Source: Burkholderiales bacterium
Lineage (GTDB): Bacteria; Pseudomonadota; Gammaproteobacteria; Burkholderiales; Burkholderiaceae_C
Direction of reading: 5' to 3'
Assembly: GCA_016213325.1 (NCBI GenBank)
Contig: JACRAY010000013.1
Span: forward strand, 50,080-114,079
DNA length: 64,000 nucleotides
The position numbers and the translations under genes were made by a program. Shown in pieces: positions 58,919-64,000 of the stretch. Below the pieces are notes generated by a model, which was not told the DNA's origin, searched no databases, and worked only from the letters and a program-made list of their open reading frames with translations. How positions within the stretch are numbered: the first letter of the stretch is position 1; the number at the start of each line of letters is the position of its first letter.

Positions 58919-58935
58919 GGTGCGAATTCCTCCGG

Positions 58936-59352
58936 TCAGGCGCCGAGCTGGCGGGCAACGAAAGTGGTGCGCAGCGGCAGCTTGGCGGCAGCCAGCTTGA
59001 ACGCCTCGCGCGCGAGTTCCTCGGGCACGCCCACGATCTCGTACAGCACCTTGCCCGGCTGGATCTCGGCGACGTAGTACTCGGGGTTGCCCTTGCCGTT
59101 GCCCATGCGGACTTCGGCCGGCTTCTGCGAGATCGGCTTGTCGGGGAACACGCGGATCCAGATGCGGCCGCCGCGCTTCACGTGGCGGGAGATCGCGCGG
59201 CGCGCGGCCTCGATCTGGCGGGCCGTCAGGCGGCCGCGGTCGGTGGACTTCAGGCCGAAGTCACCGAACGACACCGCGTTGCCGCGGGTGGCGATGCCGG
59301 TGTTGCGGCCCTTCTGTTCCTTGCGGAATTTCCTGCGAGCGGGTTGCAGCAT
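58936..59352 (-). CDS. rplP: 50S ribosomal protein L16 (138 aa)
   Basis: [25 protein letters not shown] is the standard N-terminus, and [43 protein letters not shown] follows. Length is like E. coli (136). The Arg in the PAEVRMG loop, the site hydroxylated in E. coli by RoxA, is present. Confidence 0.97.
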   Translation of the reverse strand: MLQPARRKFRKEQKGRNTGIATRGNAVSFGDFGLKSTDRGRLTARQIEAARRAISRHVKRGGRIWIRVFPDKPISQKPAEVRMGNGKGNPEYYVAEIQPGKVLYEIVGVPEELAREAFKLAAAKLPLRTTFVARQLGA

Positions 59353-59374
59353 ATCTACTCTCCTTTACCGTCGG

Positions 59375-60271
<897 letters not shown>

Positions 60272-60282
60272 GAACCTTGTCC

Positions 60283-60615
60283 TTAATTGCCGACGGTCAC
60301 GTACACGTGGCACGTGGGCTTGACGATGCGGTTGCCCCGGCCCTTGGCGCGCGCGGTGAAGCGCTTCAGGGTGGCGCCCTGCTCGACGTAGATCGACTTG
60401 ATCTTCAGTTCGTCGATGTCCACGCCGTCGTTGTGCTCGGCGTTCGCGATCGCGGACTCCAGCACCTTGCGCACGATGACCGCTGCCTTCTTCTGGGTGA
60501 AGTTCAGGATGTTGAGCGCCTGGTCCACCTTCTTGCCGCGGACCAGGTCGGCCACGAGGCGGCCCTTGTCGACGGAGAGGCGCACGCCGCGCAGGACTGC
60601 ACGAGTTTCAGCCAT
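60283..60615 (-). CDS. rplV: 50S ribosomal protein L22 (110 aa)
   Basis: [35 protein letters not shown] and [35 protein letters not shown] include the tunnel-lining loop with [11 protein letters not shown]. The length is that of E. coli (110). No change in the macrolide-resistance loop is apparent. Confidence 0.97.
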   Translation of the reverse strand: MAETRAVLRGVRLSVDKGRLVADLVRGKKVDQALNILNFTQKKAAVIVRKVLESAIANAEHNDGVDIDELKIKSIYVEQGATLKRFTARAKGRGNRIVKPTCHVYVTVGN

Positions 60616-60627
60616 GATTGTTCATCC

Positions 60628-60906
60628 TCACTTCTTCACGACCTTCTTGTCGGCCGGGTGACCCTTGAAGGTGCGCGTCAGGGCGAATTCGCCCAGCTTG
60701 TGGCCCACCATCTGGTCGGTGATGTAGACCGGCACGTGCTGCTTGCCGTTGTGCACGGCGATCGTGAGCCCGATGAAGTCGGGCAGGATCATGGAGCGGC
60801 GCGACCAGGTCTTGATCGGCTTCTTGTCCTTGATGGCGACCGCCTTGTCGACCTTGGCGACGAGGTGGTAGTCGACGAACGGACCTTTTTTCAGCGAACG
60901 AGTCAT
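60628..60906 (-). CDS. rpsS: 30S ribosomal protein S19 (92 aa)
   Basis: [71 protein letters not shown] is broken only by family motifs. It is identical in layout to E. coli S19 (92 aa) and sits in the 30S head. Confidence 0.97.
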   Translation of the reverse strand: MTRSLKKGPFVDYHLVAKVDKAVAIKDKKPIKTWSRRSMILPDFIGLTIAVHNGKQHVPVYITDQMVGHKLGEFALTRTFKGHPADKKVVKK

Positions 60907-60918
60907 TTCCTCGGCCCC

Positions 60919-61743
60919 TTATTTCTTGCGGCGCGCGACGATGAACGTCTGCGTCCGCTTGTTGGCACGCGTGCGGTAACCCTTGGTCAGGTTGCCCCAC
61001 GGGTCGACCGGCGGCTTGCCCGTGCCGGTGCGGCCTTCGCCGCCGCCGTGCGGGTGGTCGATCGGGTTCATCGCGACGCCGCGCACCGTCGGGCGGATGC
61101 CCATGTGGCGCTTGGTGCCGGCCTTGCCGATCTGGCGCAGGCTGTGCTCTTCGTTGGCGACTTCGCCGATCGTGGCGCGGCACTCGACGTGGATCTTGCG
61201 GACCTCGCCGGAGCGCATGCGCACCTGGGCGTACGTGCCTTCGCGCGCCAGCAGCGTGGCCGACGTGCCGGCCGAACGCGCGATCTGCGCGCCCTTGCCG
61301 GGCTGCAGCTCGATGCAGTGGATGGTCGAGCCCACCGGGATGTTGCGGATCGGCAGGGTGTTGCCCGCGCGGATCGGCGCTTCGGCGCCGGACAGCAGCT
61401 GGGCGCCCACTTCCAGGCCGCGCGGCGCGATGATGTAGCGGCGCTCGCCGTCGGCATACACCACCAGGGCGATGTGGGCCGTGCGGTTCGGGTCGTACTC
61501 GATGCGCTCGACCTTGGCCGGGATGCCGTCCTTGGCGCGCACGAAGTCCACCACGCGGTAGTGGTGCTTGTGGCCGCCGCCCTTGTGGCGCACGGTGATG
61601 ATGCCGCGGTTGTTGCGCCCGGCCTTCTGGAACTGGGGTTCCAGCAGCGGCGCGTACGGCTCACCCTTGTGCAGGTGGCCGCGCGAGACCTTCACGATGT
61701 GGCGCTGGCCAGCGGAGGTCGGTTTGGTCTTGATGACTGCCAT
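60919..61743 (-). CDS. rplB: 50S ribosomal protein L2 (274 aa)
   Basis: L2 is needed for subunit joining and peptidyl transfer. [24 protein letters not shown] and the C-terminal [31 protein letters not shown], with the conserved histidine (DHPHGGG), are intact. The length matches E. coli (273). Confidence 0.98.
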   Translation of the reverse strand: MAVIKTKPTSAGQRHIVKVSRGHLHKGEPYAPLLEPQFQKAGRNNRGIITVRHKGGGHKHHYRVVDFVRAKDGIPAKVERIEYDPNRTAHIALVVYADGERRYIIAPRGLEVGAQLLSGAEAPIRAGNTLPIRNIPVGSTIHCIELQPGKGAQIARSAGTSATLLAREGTYAQVRMRSGEVRKIHVECRATIGEVANEEHSLRQIGKAGTKRHMGIRPTVRGVAMNPIDHPHGGGEGRTGTGKPPVDPWGNLTKGYRTRANKRTQTFIVARRKK

Positions 61744-61745
61744 GA

Positions 61746-62066
61746 TTAAGCGGCCTCCCCGGAGAAGTTCAGCTCCTGGCCGGGCTTGAGCGTCACGTAC
61801 GCCTTGCGCACGTGGTCGCGGCGGCCCACCGAGCGGCCGAAGCGCTTGGTCTTGCCCTTGATGTTGACCACCGAGACTCCCTTGACTTCCACCTTGAACA
61901 TCAGTTCCACGGCGGCCTTGATCTCGGGCTTGGTCGCGTCCTGCAGGACCTTGAAGGTGACCGCGTTGGTCTTGTCCGCCACGTGCGTCGCCTTTTCGGA
62001 GACGATGGGGGCGACCAGAACCTGCATCAGGCGGCCTTCGTCAAACTTTTTGGATGCTGCTGTCAT
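61746..62066 (-). CDS. rplW: 50S ribosomal protein L23 (106 aa)
   Basis: [44 protein letters not shown] is the L23 signature. It forms the tunnel-exit docking site for trigger factor and SRP. ATG 62066 overlaps the rplD stop (ATGA). Confidence 0.96.
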   Translation of the reverse strand: MTAASKKFDEGRLMQVLVAPIVSEKATHVADKTNAVTFKVLQDATKPEIKAAVELMFKVEVKGVSVVNIKGKTKRFGRSVGRRDHVRKAYVTLKPGQELNFSGEAA

Positions 62067-62683
62067 GCGAACATCTCCTTCAGCTTGTCCATCGCGCCCT
62101 TGGTGACGAGCACTTTCTTGTAGTGCACCAGGCTCAGCGGGTCGGCGTAGCGCGGCTCGACCACGAGCACGTTCGCCAGGTTGCGCGAAGCCAGGTACAG
62201 GTTTTCATCGACTTCCTCGGCGATCACCATCACCGATTCCAGGTTCATGGCCTTGAACCGGGCGGCCAGCTGCTTGGTCTTCGGGCTGTCGACCTTCATC
62301 GAGTCGACGACCGCGATGCGGCCTTCGCGCGCGAGCTGCGAGAAGATGGACGCCATGCCGGCGCGGTACATCTTCTTGTTGATCTTCTGGGTGAAGTTCT
62401 CTTCCGGGCTGTTCGGGAAGATGCGGCCGCCCCCGCGCCACAGCGGGGAGGACGTCATACCGGCGCGGGCGCGGCCCGTGCCCTTCTGGCGGAACGGCTT
62501 CTTGGTGCTGTGCTTGACCTGTTCGCGGTCCTTCTGGGCGCGCGTGCCCTGGCGCGCGTTCGCCTGGAAGGCCACCACGATCTGGTGCACCAGCGCTTCG
62601 TTGTATTCGCGGCCGAACACGGTCTCGGGGGCGTCCACCTTGGACGCGGCCTGGCCCTGTTCGTTCAGGAGTTCGAGTTGCAT
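62063..62683 (-). CDS. rplD: 50S ribosomal protein L4 (206 aa)
   Basis: It carries the extended tunnel loop [30 protein letters not shown]4 of E. coli also represses its own operon through a leader; whether that occurs here is unknown. ATG 62683 was chosen with GGGAG 10 bp before it. GTG 62689 would overlap the rplC stop. Confidence 0.97.
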   Translation of the reverse strand: MQLELLNEQGQAASKVDAPETVFGREYNEALVHQIVVAFQANARQGTRAQKDREQVKHSTKKPFRQKGTGRARAGMTSSPLWRGGGRIFPNSPEENFTQKINKKMYRAGMASIFSQLAREGRIAVVDSMKVDSPKTKQLAARFKAMNLESVMVIAEEVDENLYLASRNLANVLVVEPRYADPLSLVHYKKVLVTKGAMDKLKEMFA

Positions 62684-62685
62684 GG

Positions 62686-63360
62686 TCACTTCGCTCCCTT
62701 CGCGGCGCCGGCGGCCTTGACGGCCGGGCGGACGGTCACGAAACCGTTCTTGGAGCCGGGGACGGCACCCTTGATCAGCAGCAGCTGGCGCGCTTCGTCG
62801 ACGCGGATGACGTCGAGGTTCTGCGTCGTCGTGGTGACGTCGCCCTTGTGGCCGGACATCTTCTTGCCCGGGAACACGCGGCCCGGGTCCTGCGCCATGG
62901 AGATCGAGCCGGGCACGTTGTGCGAACGGCTGTTGCCGTGCGACGCGCGCTGCGACTTGAAGTTGTGGCGCTTGATGGTGCCCATGAAGCCCTTGCCGAT
63001 GGAGGTGCCCTGCACGTCGACCTTCTGGCCCACGGCGAACAGATCCTGAACCGGCACGGTGGCGCCGGCGGCGTACTTGCCGGCGGTGTCGGCATCGACA
63101 CGGAATTCCTGGATGATTTCACCGGCTTCGACCTTCGCCTTGGCGAGGTGGCCGGCCTGCGGCTTGGTCACACGCGAGGCCTTGCGTGCGCCGAACGTGA
63201 CCTGCAGGGCCACGTAGCCGTCGGTGTCCTGGTTCTTGACCTGGGTCACTCGGTTGTTCGACACGTCCACCACCGTGACGGGAACTGCGTCCCCTTCATC
63301 GGTGAAGACACGCATCATGCCCACCTTGCGGCCCAGCAACCCGAGGCTGCTCAGACTCAT
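62686..63360 (-). CDS. rplC: 50S ribosomal protein L3 (224 aa)
   Basis: [28 protein letters not shown] and [47 protein letters not shown] are diagnostic. The Gln methylated in E. coli L3 by PrmB is in the SMAQDPG motif and is present. It is the first gene after the rpsJ terminator region. Confidence 0.98.
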   Translation of the reverse strand: MSLSSLGLLGRKVGMMRVFTDEGDAVPVTVVDVSNNRVTQVKNQDTDGYVALQVTFGARKASRVTKPQAGHLAKAKVEAGEIIQEFRVDADTAGKYAAGATVPVQDLFAVGQKVDVQGTSIGKGFMGTIKRHNFKSQRASHGNSRSHNVPGSISMAQDPGRVFPGKKMSGHKGDVTTTTQNLDVIRVDEARQLLLIKGAVPGSKNGFVTVRPAVKAAGAAKGAK

Positions 63361-63436
63361 GTTGTTACTCCGTTACTTCCGCCGGGGCCGCTGCAATTGG
63401 CTGCCCCGTTTGGGATGCGAAAGAGGGTTGATAAAA

Positions 63437-63464
63437 GCTCCGCCCGACCGGAGTCGGACGAAGC
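63437..63464 (-). terminator. Second hairpin with U-tract in the rplC leader, possible attenuator
   Basis: Read on the minus strand, GCTTCGTCCGAC-tccg-GTCGGGCGGAGC makes a 12-bp stem with two G-U pairs and is followed by TTTTATC. It begins about 6 nt after the TACAAT box, so it would be at the very 5' end of the rplC mRNA. Confidence 0.55.
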
Positions 63465-63469
63465 CCGCA

Positions 63470-63478
63470 ATTGTAGCA
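63470..63478 (-). promoter_or_regulatory. Candidate extended -10 promoter for the rplC operon
   Basis: TGCTACAAT on the minus strand is an extended -10 (TGn plus TACAAT). No -35 is seen at 16-18 bp, where the rpsJ terminator lies instead. Predicted start near 63463. Confidence 0.45.
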
Positions 63479-63479
63479 C

Positions 63480-63512
63480 CAAAAGCAAAGGCCGCGCTGG
63501 GCGGCCTTTGCT
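63480..63512 (-). terminator. Terminator after rpsJ
   Basis: AGCAAAGGCCGC-ccagc-GCGGCCTTTGCT is a perfect 12-bp stem, followed on the minus strand by TTTTGG. It lies 20 bp after the rpsJ stop and separates tuf-rpsJ from rplC. Confidence 0.75.
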
Positions 63513-63531
63513 GGTCGGGCGTACAGCCGGC

Positions 63532-63843
63532 TTACTGCAGCTTGATCTCGACGTCCACGCCGGCCGGCAGGTCCAGCTTCATCAGGGCGTCGACCGTCTT
63601 GTCGGTCGGGTCGACGATGTCCATCAGGCGCTGGTGCGTGCGGATCTCGAACTGGTCGCGCGACGACTTGTTGACGTGCGGCGAACGCAGGATGTCGAAG
63701 CGCTTCATGCGCGTCGGCAGGGGCACGGGGCCCTTGACGATGGCGCCGGTGCGCTTGGCGGTGTCGACGATCTCGGCGGCCGACTGGTCGATCAGCTTGT
63801 AGTCGAACGCTTTGAGGCGGATGCGGATTTTCTGTTGTGCCAT
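63532..63843 (-). CDS. rpsJ: 30S ribosomal protein S10 (103 aa)
   Basis: [31 protein letters not shown] and [39 protein letters not shown] identify S10 (NusE), which also takes part in transcription antitermination. Its length equals E. coli S10 (103). It starts 6 bp after the tuf stop and is likely cotranscribed with it. Confidence 0.98.
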   Translation of the reverse strand: MAQQKIRIRLKAFDYKLIDQSAAEIVDTAKRTGAIVKGPVPLPTRMKRFDILRSPHVNKSSRDQFEIRTHQRLMDIVDPTDKTVDALMKLDLPAGVDVEIKLQ

Positions 63844-63849
63844 GACCGT

Positions 63850-64000
63850 TTACTCCAGGATCTTGGCGACGACGCCCGCGCCCACCGTCTTGCCGCCTTC
63901 GCGGATGGCGAAGCGCAGGCCCTCTTCCATGGCGATCGGGTTGATCAGCTTGACCGTGATGGTCACGTTGTCGCCCGGCATCACCATTTCCTTGTCCTTC
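63850..64000 (-). CDS. tuf: Elongation factor Tu, C-terminal 49 residues (cut by window edge)
   Basis: The visible end reads [19 protein letters not shown], then [30 protein letters not shown] and TAA at 63850-63852. This is the C-terminal beta-barrel of EF-Tu. The rest lies beyond 64000. Confidence 0.96.
   Translation of the reverse strand, partial: KDKEMVMPGDNVTITVKLINPIAMEEGLRFAIREGGKTVGAGVVAKILE

Overview
The window is a G+C-rich (about two thirds by eye), tightly packed chromosomal segment of a betaproteobacterium, order Burkholderiales, most likely family Comamonadaceae (Ramlibacter/Variovorax-like). This rests on the protein sequences and on gene orders usual in that group: gatCAB divergent from mreBCD-mrdA, dat-ybeD-lipB-lipA, atpIBEFHAGDC, an EIIA-HPr-EI cluster and tuf-rpsJ-rplC..rpsQ. 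The genus is an inference. I see no tRNA, rRNA, insertion sequence, prophage or CRISPR array.

Layout. 1-7345: partial L-asparaginase II, a biotinyl/carboxyltransferase fusion, a secreted protein, an AEC-type permease, Rep helicase and a small exported protein. 7365-8784: a visibly lower-G+C insert with a pesticin/T4-lysozyme-like muramidase and, 22 bp downstream, an exported six-cysteine protein. This looks like a toxin (type VI effector-like) and immunity pair and is the most interesting accessory feature. 8871-17575: two domain fusions (SnoaL-GNAT and DUF695-RraB), a TetR/thioesterase pair with two copies of one palindromic operator, a 1100-residue zinc-ribbon/adenylate-cyclase/ATPase/TPR signalling protein, and divergent xthA/pyrE whose start codons share one CATG. 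17572-25465: gatBAC divergent from mreB-mreC-mreD-mrdA (cell shape). 25440-29696: YheT hydrolase, NTF2-like and NAD-binding genes, then lemA and two TPM-domain genes. 29700-35636: a membrane-sensor (MASE1) histidine kinase, a FixJ-type regulator, a putative Na+/H+ antiporter with small membrane proteins, and a cNMP-binding/thioredoxin-reductase-like flavoprotein. Two similar 15-bp palindromes there may be the regulator's sites.

35745-42877 (minus) is the complete F1Fo ATP synthase operon with a TATAAT upstream and a clean intrinsic terminator. 43027-46283 is the lipoate operon. 46280-51735 holds a nucleotidyltransferase, a metallophosphoesterase, a carbohydrate-permease-less PTS (EIIA-Man, HPr, EI; regulatory in this group) and an MFS permease. 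51755-51927 is a divergent intergenic region filled with strong hairpins. 51946-58347 carries a CaiB-type CoA-transferase, a hydrolase, a degenerate kinase-like protein, a TlpA thioredoxin, YceI, a membrane protein, GNAT and peroxiredoxin genes. 58427-64000 (minus) is the S10 ribosomal operon with tuf entering at the right edge.

A window-wide signal is that many first genes have a -10-like hexamer (CACAAT or GATAAT) only 5-8 nt before the start codon and no Shine-Dalgarno, which predicts leaderless or near-leaderless mRNAs. Operon-internal genes instead overlap (ATGA, GTGA, TAGTG) or carry AGGAG-type sites.
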